Below are positions 26,061-35,706 of a stretch of DNA of 64,000 nt, piece by piece (the first letter of the stretch is position 1; every line of letters begins with the position of its first letter). This DNA comes from Bog-950 sp964615305 (GTDB lineage Bacteria; Bacteroidota; Bacteroidia; Chitinophagales; LD1). A model generated the notes under the pieces. It saw nothing but the letters and a program-made list of their open reading frames with translations. It made no database searches and was not told the origin of the DNA. The stretch is from contig CAZTNA010000001.1 of NCBI GenBank assembly GCA_964615305.1, positions 186,001 to 250,000 on the forward strand, read 5' to 3'. A program made the translations under genes and the position numbers.

Positions 26061-27503
26061 ATGAAAACCGCTTTCAGCCTTTTTTTACTGATGAGTAGCT
26101 ATGTGCTTATGTCGCAACCTAAAGCGGAACTATCTAACCCAATAAAGCTTTCGGCTAAAACCAATAAGTTTAAAGTAATAGGCAAAAACAACGATGGCAC
26201 AGTAGTTCGGTTATATGGCACAGAAGATGTTATACATGTGTATGACAGTGAGCTGAGATTAGTTACCTCTAAAACTATTTCATTTAAGAATAAAGACGGA
26301 TTGCTACAGCATGTAATGCTTAATAAAACCGGAGCCGTAATTTTTTTTCTGCAACAAGACAGAAAGTATTCAGTGCTATATGCTCAGCCGGTAAATAGCA
26401 AGTTTATGGAAATAGGTGAACCCATATTAATTGATTCCATTCTTGACAGAAAGGAACTTGTAGCATCAAATCTTAGGTTTAAGTCTTCTGCCGACCAGTC
26501 TTCCTTGCTTATCTATTATCCCTTTTTTTCGTTTCAAAAAGTAGATCTCATCAAATTTATTTGTGTTGACAGAGGTCTAAAAACGCAGTACAATCAATTG
26601 GTGCCGGTCGGTAGAAGCGAAAGTGAGTTGGAAGGATCAAAAACACTAGTAGATAATCAGGGTAATGCGTTAATGATGTTAAAGCCGGACAATAAGAAAA
26701 ATTTCAGCCAGTATGATGTATTGCGGCTTAGTAACAAAGGAGATTTTTCTAGCTACAGCATAAACACAGATAAACAGTTGTTTGGAGAACCCTGGTTCGA
26801 AGTTGATAATAAAAATGGTAACCTGATAATGAGCGCATTTTATGATGATAAGTTAAAGCCTGGAGAGGATGCGGCTAGCGGATTTCTGTTTGCCAGTTTC
26901 GACCCGGCTAATGGCACAGCTTTACATGTGGTGTATAGCTCGTTTTCCAAAAACTTTGTGTCAGATCTTACGGGAAGAGAGAACGTTACCAACACTTCGC
27001 TTTACACATTTAATATCCGTAAAGCTATTTTGAGAAACGATGGAGGAGCCTTGGTCATTGCTGAATCATTTATTAAAGATTCACGAGAGCAAGCAGTTCC
27101 TATTGGCATACAACCCGGCTATAATAGTTTTCGCACTTCCGATATTTTTCAGTTTAATGATATCATAGCTTTTTCGTTTAATCCGAAAGGCGAAGTAGAG
27201 TGGAATGCAACCATGCGCAAAAAGCAAGTTAGTGAAGACGATAACGGAGCATATTCCTCATTTTTAGTTGTGAACGAGAAAGATCAGTTGCACTTTGTTT
27301 ATTTAGATGAGGCCAGTTGGTCGGGTGTGCTAAACGAGTATACACTTACGAGCACCGGTAGTAGTAACAGAAGAGTTATTTTAAGTCAGGAAGAAAAGGA
27401 CCTGCTACTGATGCCTAAAATGGGCAAGCAAATTTCACCGACTGAAGCGGTGATTCCCAGTTATAAAAGTGGGGTAATGCAAATTCTGAAATTATCGTAT
27501 TGA
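26061..27503 (+). CDS. Exported protein of unknown function, probably beta-propeller
   Basis: A 480-residue protein with a signal peptide (residues about 1-18, ending VLMSQP) and no sorting domain. The body has repeated blade-like strands with phrases such as KDGLLQHVMLNKTGAVIFFL and NEKDQLHFVYLDEASW, suggesting a propeller of the kind seen in Bacteroidota surface or periplasmic proteins. I do not recognise a named family. It is followed 18 bases later by the DUF6427 gene, so the two may be coexpressed. The promoter lies right at its start. Confidence 0.68.
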   Translation: MKTAFSLFLLMSSYVLMSQPKAELSNPIKLSAKTNKFKVIGKNNDGTVVRLYGTEDVIHVYDSELRLVTSKTISFKNKDGLLQHVMLNKTGAVIFFLQQDRKYSVLYAQPVNSKFMEIGEPILIDSILDRKELVASNLRFKSSADQSSLLIYYPFFSFQKVDLIKFICVDRGLKTQYNQLVPVGRSESELEGSKTLVDNQGNALMMLKPDNKKNFSQYDVLRLSNKGDFSSYSINTDKQLFGEPWFEVDNKNGNLIMSAFYDDKLKPGEDAASGFLFASFDPANGTALHVVYSSFSKNFVSDLTGRENVTNTSLYTFNIRKAILRNDGGALVIAESFIKDSREQAVPIGIQPGYNSFRTSDIFQFNDIIAFSFNPKGEVEWNATMRKKQVSEDDNGAYSSFLVVNEKDQLHFVYLDEASWSGVLNEYTLTSTGSSNRRVILSQEEKDLLLMPKMGKQISPTEAVIPSYKSGVMQILKLSY

Positions 27504-27521
27504 TAAAAAATAACTATTGCT

Positions 27522-28529
27522 TTGCTCTCCTTTTTCAAATCAAATAACCCGCTTGTAGTTGTTCTTTACCTGCTTTATGTCGTTTTATTTCGCATTTATT
27601 TTTTTGTGGCAGGCATCAGCGTAGTTACAACTCCTGAGCACACTGAACCATTAAGCAGTTTTCTGTTTGTGTTACTACAAAGTTCAGGGGGTGCGGTGGC
27701 TGCAATTAGTATTATTGGCTCTGGGGTATTAAGTTTTGCTCAGGCACTGTTAGTCAATAACATTGTAAACAATAACAAAATTCTGCCACGTAAAAGTTAT
27801 GTTGCAGGAGCACTGTTTCTTGTAGTTTCATCATTTTTTTTAGAGAGCCTTTATCTTTCAGCAGCGCAATGCTCTCTTACGTTTCTCATACTTTGCTCTG
27901 GTAAAATATTTTCACTTGTTAGAAAAGAAAAGTCGTATGGCGATGTATTTGATGTTGGGTTTTTAGTTTCTGTGGCCGCTCTCTTTTATTTCCCTTCTGT
28001 ATTGTTTATTGTGTTTGCTTATTTCGGTATGGCTACTGTTCGCCCGTTTTTGTTGCGCGAGTGGGTGGCAGTAGCTGTCGGGTTTTCAGCGCCACTATTT
28101 TTAACCTTCACCTGCTATTTCTGGTCTGATATTCAAGGGCAAATGATGAGTGATATATTGAACAGAACCGATCTTGACTGGATGAATATGCCTGACTTTA
28201 ATATTGCGAGGAAAGTATTGTTAAGTACATTGGGTGTTATACTATTAAGTTGTTTGATTTTTTTGCCGGGGGCACTCTACGCTTCGCTTATTCAGGTTCG
28301 AAAGTTTATAAATGTATTGGCTGTGTTTGTGCTAGTTGTGCTTGCTTCTGTCTTGCTGGCTTCCAGGGTTGAACTCACCCATTTTATTTTCCTGGGGCTA
28401 CCACTAAGTATTTTTCTATCAGTAATTTTTGTTCACATTAAGAGAAATGTAATCGTTGAAGTAATTCATATAATTCTACTTTTGCTGGTGTTGAGCATGC
28501 AGTTTTTGCCTTATTTTCAAATCATATAA
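27522..28529 (+). CDS. DUF6427 family integral membrane protein
   Basis: A 335-residue protein with about nine or ten hydrophobic helices (for example SYVAGALFLVVSSFFLESL, VGFLVSVAALFYFPSVLFIV, and FIFLGLPLSIFLSVIF near the end). The opening LSFFKSNNPLVVVLYLL matches the start of Bacteroidota DUF6427 proteins. No ATG fits; the start is a TTG at 27522. The conserved internal FYFPSVLF segment supports the family. The function is not known. purQ starts 12 bases after its stop, so it is likely in the same transcript. Confidence 0.8.
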   Translation: MLSFFKSNNPLVVVLYLLYVVLFRIYFFVAGISVVTTPEHTEPLSSFLFVLLQSSGGAVAAISIIGSGVLSFAQALLVNNIVNNNKILPRKSYVAGALFLVVSSFFLESLYLSAAQCSLTFLILCSGKIFSLVRKEKSYGDVFDVGFLVSVAALFYFPSVLFIVFAYFGMATVRPFLLREWVAVAVGFSAPLFLTFTCYFWSDIQGQMMSDILNRTDLDWMNMPDFNIARKVLLSTLGVILLSCLIFLPGALYASLIQVRKFINVLAVFVLVVLASVLLASRVELTHFIFLGLPLSIFLSVIFVHIKRNVIVEVIHIILLLLVLSMQFLPYFQII

Positions 28530-28541
28530 ACCTTACTTAAA

Positions 28542-29264
28542 ATGAAATTTGGAGTGGTTGTTTTTCCCGGTTCTAATTGCGATAAAGACATGTATCATGT
28601 GGTTAAAAATGTTATGGGTTGTAACGCCCGTTACATTTGGCATAAAGAAACCGACTTGAGCGAGTTTACCTCTGACGATTGTATAATTCTACCCGGAGGA
28701 TTTAGTTATGGAGACTATTTACGCACCGGGGCTATTGCCCGATTTTCACCTGTTATGGAAAGCGTAATTCATTTTGCCAATAACGGTGGCAAGGTTTTGG
28801 GTGTGTGTAATGGTTTTCAGATTTTGTGCGAAAGCCACTTGCTGCCCGGGGCACTGCTGCGCAATGAAAGTATGAAGTATGAGTGCAGAAACATTTTCTT
28901 GAAACCACAAACCTTTAAAACGTTACTTACTTGTAAGATTGATGAAGATGCAGTTTTGAAAATTCCCATTGCACATGGCGAAGGCAGGTATTATTGCGAT
29001 AAAGAAACTCTGAAGACACTTTATACTAACGGCCAAATACTATTTAAGTACTGTGATGTGGATGGCGAAATAACCAACGAAAGTAACCCGAACGGATCGT
29101 TAGATAATATAGCAGGTATTTGTAATGCAGGTAAAAATGTATTCGGAATGATGCCACACCCTGAGCGCGCTTCAGAAAAAGAGTTGTTTAACAGTGACGG
29201 GAAAATTCTTTTCGAATCACTGATAAGTAAAGTGTTGGAGATGACCGTGCTTTACAGTAGCTAA
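28542..29264 (+). CDS. purQ: Phosphoribosylformylglycinamidine synthase subunit PurQ
   Basis: The glutaminase subunit of FGAM synthase (with PurL and PurS), feeding ammonia to the fourth step of purine synthesis. The 240 residues form a class I glutamine amidotransferase domain: oxyanion region LPGGFSYGDYLRTGAIAR (about 50-67), nucleophile Cys89 in GVCNGFQ, and His206/Glu208 in PHPERA. No purL or purS is adjacent. It follows the DUF6427 gene by 12 bases. Confidence 0.96.
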   Translation: MKFGVVVFPGSNCDKDMYHVVKNVMGCNARYIWHKETDLSEFTSDDCIILPGGFSYGDYLRTGAIARFSPVMESVIHFANNGGKVLGVCNGFQILCESHLLPGALLRNESMKYECRNIFLKPQTFKTLLTCKIDEDAVLKIPIAHGEGRYYCDKETLKTLYTNGQILFKYCDVDGEITNESNPNGSLDNIAGICNAGKNVFGMMPHPERASEKELFNSDGKILFESLISKVLEMTVLYSS

Positions 29265-29480
29265 CTATTGTAACTTTTATTCTCAGCTACTTTTTTAGTA
29301 ATAACTGACAGTACCTAAAACAGATAATAACCTGTATTTTGAAGTTTCGAGGAATTGAAAACTAAATTTTAAGAGTAAGTGATTTTAAACAAAACGCAAA
29401 TAACTGCCCACAGCCGTCAGGTGAAAAGTAAGCGGGTAGTATGGTGAAATTTACACTAGAATTAAGACCTTTGGCTGCCT

Positions 29481-30107
29481 ATGAAATATTCCTCAAAACT
29501 TATTGCAAATGCGGTAGCAGAGTTTACCAAACTGCCTGGCATTGGAGAAAAAACAGCTCTCAGGTTAGTGCTCCACCTGATGAAACAGGACCAAGACAAG
29601 GTAAATTATTTTGGAGATGCAATAGTGCGTATGCGTAACGAGATTCGCTTTTGTAATACTTGCAATAATGTTTCTGATCATGAACTGTGCGAGATTTGCG
29701 GAAGTAATCACCGTGACCATTCGTTGGTATGTTTGGTAGAAAATATTCGCGATGTGATTGCCATAGAAAACACTAATATCTACAAAGGAACTTACCATGT
29801 GTTAGGCGGGGTTATTTCACCTATTGATGGCATAGGGCCCGAAAAACTTAACATTGATTCACTAGTCCACCGCATAAAGTCAGGCGAAACAAAAGAGGTT
29901 ATCATGGCACTTTCACCGACTATCGAAGGAGACACAACTATTTTTTATATCAGCAAAAAACTCAAAGAGTTTCCGGTTACCATTTCAACTATTGCACGTG
30001 GTATTTCGTTTGGTGGCGAATTGGAGTATGCCGATGAAATGACGCTGGCACGTTCAATAGCCACTCGGTTACCTTACGAAAATGTTTTGGTCAAAAACAA
30101 TAACTAG
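29481..30107 (+). CDS. recR: Recombination mediator protein RecR
   Basis: A DNA-binding ring protein that works with RecO to load RecA in gap repair. The 208 residues show the helix-hairpin-helix KLPGIGEKTA (about 17-26), a four-cysteine zinc finger (Cys58, 61, 70, 73) and a Toprim domain starting LVCLVENIRDVIAIE. The C-terminal ARGISFGGELEYADEMTL is a family signature. It starts after a 216-base gap in which I see no RNA gene. The gap contains the near-consensus GACCTTTG just before the ATG. Confidence 0.96.
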   Translation: MKYSSKLIANAVAEFTKLPGIGEKTALRLVLHLMKQDQDKVNYFGDAIVRMRNEIRFCNTCNNVSDHELCEICGSNHRDHSLVCLVENIRDVIAIENTNIYKGTYHVLGGVISPIDGIGPEKLNIDSLVHRIKSGETKEVIMALSPTIEGDTTIFYISKKLKEFPVTISTIARGISFGGELEYADEMTLARSIATRLPYENVLVKNNN

Positions 30108-30166
30108 ATGGGGAGTGCGTTATTGCAAACCATCCGTGCATATCCAATTTTTATTTTACAACTGAA

Positions 30167-32077
30167 ATGAAACTTTCCATTGTTATAGTTAACTACAACG
30201 TGCGCCATTTTCTGGAGCAATGCCTTGTTGCAGTTACTCGGGCATGTGACGGAGTGCAAGCAGAGGTATTTGTAGTGGACAATGCTTCATCAGATGGTTC
30301 TGTAGAGATGCTTCGGGTTAAGTTTCCGGAGGTGAGTGTAATAGCAAATCTGTCAAATGTGGGATTTTCTAAGGCCAATAACCAGGCAATCGAGAAATCA
30401 ACAGGAGAATATGTGTTGCTGCTTAACCCCGATACGGTAGTAGCTGAAGATACTTTTGTAAAGTGTATTGATTTTATGAATGCGCATTCCGATGCAGGGG
30501 CCTTAGGTGTGCGTATGCTTGACGGCAAAGGGCAGTTTCTTCCCGAAAGTAAACGGGGACTTCCTACGCCATCTGTTGCATTTTACAAAACATTTGGGCT
30601 TGCTAAAATTTTCCCCCAGTCAAAAACTTTTGGACGTTATCATCTCGGTTTTTTAAACCAACACGAAACGCACGAAGTAGAGGTGCTATCAGGTGCATAC
30701 ATGTTTGTGAGAAGAAATGTGCTCGACAAAATCGGCTTTTTAGATGAATCGTTTTTTATGTATGGCGAAGACATTGATTTAAGCTATCGCATAAATAAGG
30801 CTGGATACAAAAACTTTTACTTTGCCGGAACCACTATTATACACTACAAAGGCGAAAGTACTAAGAAAGGAAGCTTGAATTATGTGAAAGTATTTTACAG
30901 TGCTATGCTCATATTTTCCCGTAAACATTTTCAGGGAAACCAATCTGGTTTGTTTTCACTGCTTATAAATTTTGCCATTGTATTCCGGGGCTTGCTCACC
31001 TTGCTGGCAAATGTTTTTGCTTCTTCTTATTTGTTCATGGTAGATGTTTTGTTGAGTTTTACAGGAATTTACTTTATAAAAACTTATTGGGAGGACATGA
31101 TTAAATACACGAAACACTTTTATCCCAGTGAGTTTCTATTTGTAGTAGTACCCCTGTATATACTGATTTGGGTGTCAGCAACATTTTTAAGCGGAGGATA
31201 CGATAAACCGTTTCGTATTAGTCGTGTTTTCAGAGGAATTGTTTTGGGTACAGTTGTAATAGCCGTGTTGTATGCGTTTCTTCCGGATGCTTGGAGGTTT
31301 TCGCGAGCTATTATTTTGCTTGGCGCAGTGTGGACCGGGTTCGAAATGTTGCTTACACGATCAGTTTACAACCTAATAAAATTTCAATCGTTATGGATCG
31401 AAAGAGATGAAGAAGTAAGACTTTTGATTGCCGGAAAGAGTGAAGTAATACGTGCTGAAACTATACTGCGTAAGGTTGGATATTTAGAACCACCAACTTT
31501 GGTTGCTGAATTAAGCGAGTTGGGAAAAACTGTAGTTGTATCAGAGGCAAATGAGGTAGTTTTTTGTTCGTTCGATTTTAGGTTTAAAGACATAATTGCT
31601 CAAATTGAAGGTTGTAGCAATGGCATACATTTTAAAATTCTGAATGGAGGTAGCGAAGCGCTGATAGGAAGTAATTCGAAGAATAGTGCCGGTGATGTAT
31701 ATATAGCTGAGAAAACATACCAACTTTTTAAGCCGGAGAGCTTACGAAGTAAAAGAGTTTTTGATTTATTGTTTTCTGTTTTTTTGTTGTTGCTTCTACC
31801 AATAAGTGCATGGCTGATTAAAGACTTCAGAAAGTTTGTATCTAACTTAATAGAAGTGTTTACAGGTAGCAAGTCATGGGTTGGTTTTGCTAATGAACAG
31901 AACCTTAAGATGTTTAAACACAGCAAGACAGGAGTTTTGAATCCTGCCGACAGAGTTCAGGATTTTATTTTAAGTGATGATGAAATTCGTGAGGTTGAAC
32001 TTATTTACGCCAAAAATTATTCACTAACAGATGATGTAAGTTTGGTGTTCAAAAACATTTCACTGTTGGGAAAATGA
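30167..32077 (+). CDS. Two-part glycosyltransferase: GT2 domain plus membrane and degenerate sugar-transferase-like domain
   Basis: A 636-residue membrane protein. Residues about 1-250 are a GT2 domain of the rhamnosyltransferase type: IVIVNYNVRHFLEQC, VDNASSDGS, LLLNPDTVV, and GYKNFYFAGTTIIHYKGES. Then come several hydrophobic helices (about 265-400). From about 525 it has KRVFDLLFSVFLLLLLPIS and SKSWVGF, then TGVLNPADR, which echo the membrane hook and active-site region of polyprenyl-phosphate hexose-1-phosphate transferases (WecP/ExoY type), though the charged catalytic motif is not convincing. It probably builds surface polysaccharide or glycolipid. It overlaps the next small gene by 4 bases. 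Confidence 0.85.
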   Translation: MKLSIVIVNYNVRHFLEQCLVAVTRACDGVQAEVFVVDNASSDGSVEMLRVKFPEVSVIANLSNVGFSKANNQAIEKSTGEYVLLLNPDTVVAEDTFVKCIDFMNAHSDAGALGVRMLDGKGQFLPESKRGLPTPSVAFYKTFGLAKIFPQSKTFGRYHLGFLNQHETHEVEVLSGAYMFVRRNVLDKIGFLDESFFMYGEDIDLSYRINKAGYKNFYFAGTTIIHYKGESTKKGSLNYVKVFYSAMLIFSRKHFQGNQSGLFSLLINFAIVFRGLLTLLANVFASSYLFMVDVLLSFTGIYFIKTYWEDMIKYTKHFYPSEFLFVVVPLYILIWVSATFLSGGYDKPFRISRVFRGIVLGTVVIAVLYAFLPDAWRFSRAIILLGAVWTGFEMLLTRSVYNLIKFQSLWIERDEEVRLLIAGKSEVIRAETILRKVGYLEPPTLVAELSELGKTVVVSEANEVVFCSFDFRFKDIIAQIEGCSNGIHFKILNGGSEALIGSNSKNSAGDVYIAEKTYQLFKPESLRSKRVFDLLFSVFLLLLLPISAWLIKDFRKFVSNLIEVFTGSKSWVGFANEQNLKMFKHSKTGVLNPADRVQDFILSDDEIREVELIYAKNYSLTDDVSLVFKNISLLGK

Positions 32078-32322
32078 GGGTATTCATTCTAATTATCTTT
32101 ACGGCATTAAGCGCAGGACTGAGTGCAGATAGCCCATATGGCAGTTATCTATCTACAAGAGCTTCATCAAAAATATTTGTGACTAAGAGTTTTTTAGGGC
32201 TATCAGTTAAGAAAAGCCGTATCATACCTCGCTACGAAATTCCGAAAGGCAGTGTATTTTGCCGGATGGAAGAGAGGCTCAAGAATAGCACTGGCCTTTG
32301 GCTTAAAATTGGTGTGAAATAA
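32074..32322 (+). CDS. Small exported protein, 82 residues
   Basis: The ATG overlaps the stop of the glycosyltransferase gene (ATGA), suggesting translational coupling. Residues 1-18 are a signal peptide (MRVFILIIFTALSAGLSA). The mature ~64 residues are basic, with KSRIIPRYEIPKGSVFCRMEE and TGLWLKIGVK. The end pattern (GSVFCRMEERLKNSTGLWLKI) resembles a short SH3-like strand set, but this is weak. No family is recognised. Signal plus overlap favour a real gene. Confidence 0.58.
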   Translation: MRVFILIIFTALSAGLSADSPYGSYLSTRASSKIFVTKSFLGLSVKKSRIIPRYEIPKGSVFCRMEERLKNSTGLWLKIGVK

Positions 32323-32406
32323 TTTTAGCCAAAGCAACTTAAGTTTATAGGTGATACTGGACGTTCTTTCTACTGTTTAGACTTTTTCTTCCCGGGTTGT
32401 TTCAAT

Positions 32407-35400
32407 TTATTCTATTGTTGAATTTTTGTTTTTGAAATATGTTTCAATTGCTTTCTCTCCAAATGAATAATACACAACTGGCGTTACAATCATATCTAAA
32501 AGTGTGCTGCTGATAAGTCCACCAAGAATAACAGTGGCAACCGGATAAAGAATTTCTTTTCCTGATGCCTGTGCATCTAAGGTTAGTGGAATGAGTGCCA
32601 GTGCTGCAACAAGGGCGGTCATTAAAACAGGAACTAACCTTTCCAATGAGCCGCGAATTATCATTTGCTTGCTGAATGTTTCACCTTCATGTTCCATCAA
32701 GTGGATGTAGTGCGAAATCATCATAATGCCATTACGTGATGCAATACCGGTGAGGGTGATAAAACCCACCATGGTTGCTACTGAAAATGTTCCGCCTGTA
32801 AGCAACACGGCAATTACACTTCCGATTAAAGCCAACGGAATGTTGAGCATGATTTGCAAAGTGATTTGTGTGGATTTGAAATGCGAATAGAGGACAAGAA
32901 AAATTCCGATAACGGAAAAGATGCTGAGAAAGAGAATGAGCTTGGATGCTGATTTTTGACTTTCAAACTGCCCACCATATTGCACGAAATACCCCTGCGG
33001 CAGTTTTACTTTTTGTGAAATGGTTTTTTGAATTTCCTGAACGGTTGTCCCTAAATCTCTGCCCTGCACATTGCAACTGATGGTAATTTTACGTTGCGTG
33101 TTTTCGTGTGTAATGGTGTTGATGCTTGCTGTGTTTTCAATGCTGGCGATTTGCTGTAAGGGAATAAGCGTTCCGTTGGGTGCATCAATCAAGGTGTTGC
33201 GGATGGCTTCAATGTTGGTGCGTTCTTCATCGGTAGTGCGAAGCAGAATGTCAAAGGTTTTGTTGCCATCTAAAATTTGACCTGTAACTTTTCCGTTGTA
33301 AAATACTTCTAAATCCTCAGCTACTTTACCCGCCTGCAAGCCGTAACGCTGTAATGCTTCGCGGTTTATCTTTATCAGTAGTTGCGGAACCATCACCTGT
33401 TTTTCTATCTGCACATCTACTACTCCGGGAATTGTTTTGATGGTTTCCGAAATCTGATTGGCGTTTGTGCGCAGGTCGGTTAAGTCGTTGCCATAAAGTT
33501 TTATAGCTACCTGTGCTCGAACACCGGATAACAAATGGTCAATGCGATGCGAGATAGGTTGTCCAACATTTACGGTAACACCTTTAAGAATATCTAATTT
33601 ACTGCGTATGTCAGCAATAATTTCGTTACGGCTACGCTCTGAATTTTCTTTCAATTCGACTTCAATCTCCGAATTAGAAACAGGCTCAACGTGTTCATCA
33701 AGTTCAGCACGTCCCGTTCTGCGGCTTGCATATTTTACTTCCGGCACTTGCAACATGAGTTCTTCGGCCATGGTTCCAATCTTGTTGCTTTCCTCTAATG
33801 ATGTTCCTGCGGGAGTGGAGAGATTGATAGTAAAAGAACCTTCGTTGAATGGCGGCAAAAATTCTGTGCCGAAAAATGGAACGATGCTGATAGATGCTAT
33901 GATTAAAATGATAGCTGCACCTATAATTGTTTTTGGTCGCGCCAAGCCCCAATTAAGTAAGCGGGTATCAAGTTTTTTCAGCCGCCTTACAAGCCAACTT
34001 TCGTTTTCGTGATTTGAATTTCTCAAATATGCAATTGGCAATAGACAATAGGCAAGAAATACATTACCTCTACTTTTTGTTATCGCCCATTGCCAATGGG
34101 TTTGCTCATTGCCTGTTGCTTGTTGCTTATTGCCCAACAAATAGGAACATAAAACGGGTGTAACAGTGAGCGAAACAACAAGCGATGCTATAATGGAAGT
34201 AATGTAAGCAATGCCAAGCGGTGCAAAAATCCGTCCTTCCATGCCTTGCATGTAAAACAGAGGAAGAAACACAAGCACTACAATAATGGTGGCGTAAACA
34301 ATAGAATTGCGGACTTCGCTGCTGGCATTGTAAATAACCTGCAACAGCGGTTTAGGTTTCTCCAACGTTTTGTTTTCGCGTATGCGCCTGAAAACATTTT
34401 CTACGTCCACAATGGCATCGTCCACCAATTCACCGATAGCGATTGCAAGCCCGCCAAGGGTAAGTGTGTTGATGCTGAAACCAAAGAGTTTGAAAATGAT
34501 GGCGGTGATAACCAATGAAAGCGGAATGGCGGTAAGGGTAATTATGGTTGTTCTGAAATTGAGTAGAAACAAAAACAGGATAATAACAACCAGAATAAAT
34601 CCATCGCGCAGAGCTTCTTCCACATTGGTAATTGCAGCTTCAATAAAATTTTTCTGTTGAAAAATTTTGGGGTTGAGTTTTACATCTTTCGGTAATGAAG
34701 GTTGTAGTTCCGCTAATGCTTTCTCCACTTCATCCGTCAGCGCAACAGTGCTGAACGCGGGTTGTTTTTCTACCGTAAGTATTACCGCAGGTTTGCCGTT
34801 GATGCTGGCATCGCCCCGTTTTTGTGCGGCACCAAATTTTACTTCAGCTACTTGTGATAGTAACACCGGAAGCCCTTCGCGATTAGCCACTACCGTGTTT
34901 TTTAAATCATCTAAGGAATAAGCACGCCCCACATTTCTAATTAATACTTCGCTGCCATATTGATTGTAAAATCCACCGGTAGTGTTTTGATTGGTAAGTT
35001 GCAATGCTTTGTCAATATCATCAATGGCAAGATTGAACTGCTTGAGTTTTGCAGAGGAAATCAAGACCTGATACTGTAATCGTTCACCACCAATAGGAAT
35101 AACTTGCGAAATACCTTTGATGCTCATCAGTCGCCTGCGGATGGTAAAGTCTGCAAGTGTCCGCAACTCAGCAGGTGATGTGCTATCGGCAGAAATTCCC
35201 ACCATCATAATTTGCCCCATTACTGAACTGATTGGACCCATGACAGGCGTAATGCCATTGGGCAACTGAACGGTTTGTAATTTCTCTGCAACTAACTGCC
35301 GCGCACGATATATATCTGTGTTCCAGTCAAACTCAACAAAAACCATCCCTATACCAATAGCCGAACTGCTGCGAACTATTTCTACACCTGGCGCACCGTT

Positions 35401-35619
35401 TAATGCAATTTCAACGGGCATTGATACTTGCGTTTCAATTTCTTCGGGAGCCATGCCGTTGGCTTCTAAAAAAATGGTAACACGCGGACGGTTGAGGTCG
35501 GGCAACACATCAACGGGCAAACTAATGATGGTGAAAACGCCATAGACTAAAAGCAGGGCGGCAAATGCCACTACAAAGAGGCGGTTTTCAAGGGAGAATT
35601 TTATGAGTTTGTTGAGCAT
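32407..35619 (-). CDS. CusA/CzcA family RND heavy-metal efflux permease
   Basis: A proton-driven inner-membrane pump of 1070 residues that expels metal ions (Cu/Ag or Co/Zn/Cd type) through the CusB-like and CusC-like partners encoded upstream. It opens MLNKLIKFSLENRLFVV and shows twelve helices in the RND layout, including LSLVITAIIFKLFGFSINTLTLGGLAIAIG ahead of VDDAIVDVENVFRRI. The porter domain has VDVLPDLNRPRVTI and SRRTGRAELDEHVEPVSNSE. Residues about 494-530, between helix 6 and the amphipathic region, are encoded by a period-7 repeat hairpin (34031-34138) and have no counterpart expected in the family. It is last in the operon, separated from the metal-binding lipoprotein gene by the S23 gene. 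Confidence 0.94.
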   Translation of the reverse strand: MLNKLIKFSLENRLFVVAFAALLLVYGVFTIISLPVDVLPDLNRPRVTIFLEANGMAPEEIETQVSMPVEIALNGAPGVEIVRSSSAIGIGMVFVEFDWNTDIYRARQLVAEKLQTVQLPNGITPVMGPISSVMGQIMMVGISADSTSPAELRTLADFTIRRRLMSIKGISQVIPIGGERLQYQVLISSAKLKQFNLAIDDIDKALQLTNQNTTGGFYNQYGSEVLIRNVGRAYSLDDLKNTVVANREGLPVLLSQVAEVKFGAAQKRGDASINGKPAVILTVEKQPAFSTVALTDEVEKALAELQPSLPKDVKLNPKIFQQKNFIEAAITNVEEALRDGFILVVIILFLFLLNFRTTIITLTAIPLSLVITAIIFKLFGFSINTLTLGGLAIAIGELVDDAIVDVENVFRRIRENKTLEKPKPLLQVIYNASSEVRNSIVYATIIVVLVFLPLFYMQGMEGRIFAPLGIAYITSIIASLVVSLTVTPVLCSYLLGNKQQATGNEQTHWQWAITKSRGNVFLAYCLLPIAYLRNSNHENESWLVRRLKKLDTRLLNWGLARPKTIIGAAIILIIASISIVPFFGTEFLPPFNEGSFTINLSTPAGTSLEESNKIGTMAEELMLQVPEVKYASRRTGRAELDEHVEPVSNSEIEVELKENSERSRNEIIADIRSKLDILKGVTVNVGQPISHRIDHLLSGVRAQVAIKLYGNDLTDLRTNANQISETIKTIPGVVDVQIEKQVMVPQLLIKINREALQRYGLQAGKVAEDLEVFYNGKVTGQILDGNKTFDILLRTTDEERTNIEAIRNTLIDAPNGTLIPLQQIASIENTASINTITHENTQRKITISCNVQGRDLGTTVQEIQKTISQKVKLPQGYFVQYGGQFESQKSASKLILFLSIFSVIGIFLVLYSHFKSTQITLQIMLNIPLALIGSVIAVLLTGGTFSVATMVGFITLTGIASRNGIMMISHYIHLMEHEGETFSKQMIIRGSLERLVPVLMTALVAALALIPLTLDAQASGKEILYPVATVILGGLISSTLLDMIVTPVVYYSFGEKAIETYFKNKNSTIE
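34031..34138. repeat. Inverted period-7 repeat arrays inside cusA
   Basis: On the plus strand, CAA recurs exactly every 7 bases at 34032, 34039, 34046 and 34053 (units GCAATTG, GCAATAG, ACAATAG, GCAAGAA). After a gap of about 35-45 bases, TTG recurs every 7 bases at 34102, 34109, 34116, 34123 and 34130, with one more at 34090. The two arrays are reverse complements in kind, so the segment can fold into an imperfect hairpin. It is 108 bases, a multiple of three, and cusA stays open. Confidence 0.85.
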
Positions 35620-35631
35620 GGTATTTTAATT

Positions 35632-35687
35632 AGCAATTGTCAATGAGCAATAAGCAAAAGGCAAGAGGCAATGGGCAACAGATAATG
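35632..35687. repeat. Period-7 array, CAA orientation, left of the S23 gene
   Basis: Eight units fit the consensus RGCAATR. CAA lies at 35634, 35641, 35648, 35655, 35662, 35669 and 35676 with no slip, and a degenerate TAA follows at 35683. It lies between the cusA start (35619) and the S23 stop (35707). Confidence 0.88.
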
Positions 35688-35706
35688 AGATGCATGGTGG
35701 TTGTTG

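Noticed and set aside
29265..29480. Possible RNA gene in the 216-base gap before recR
   Set aside because: No cloverleaf, strong stem or conserved motif could be seen; AT-rich spacer only.
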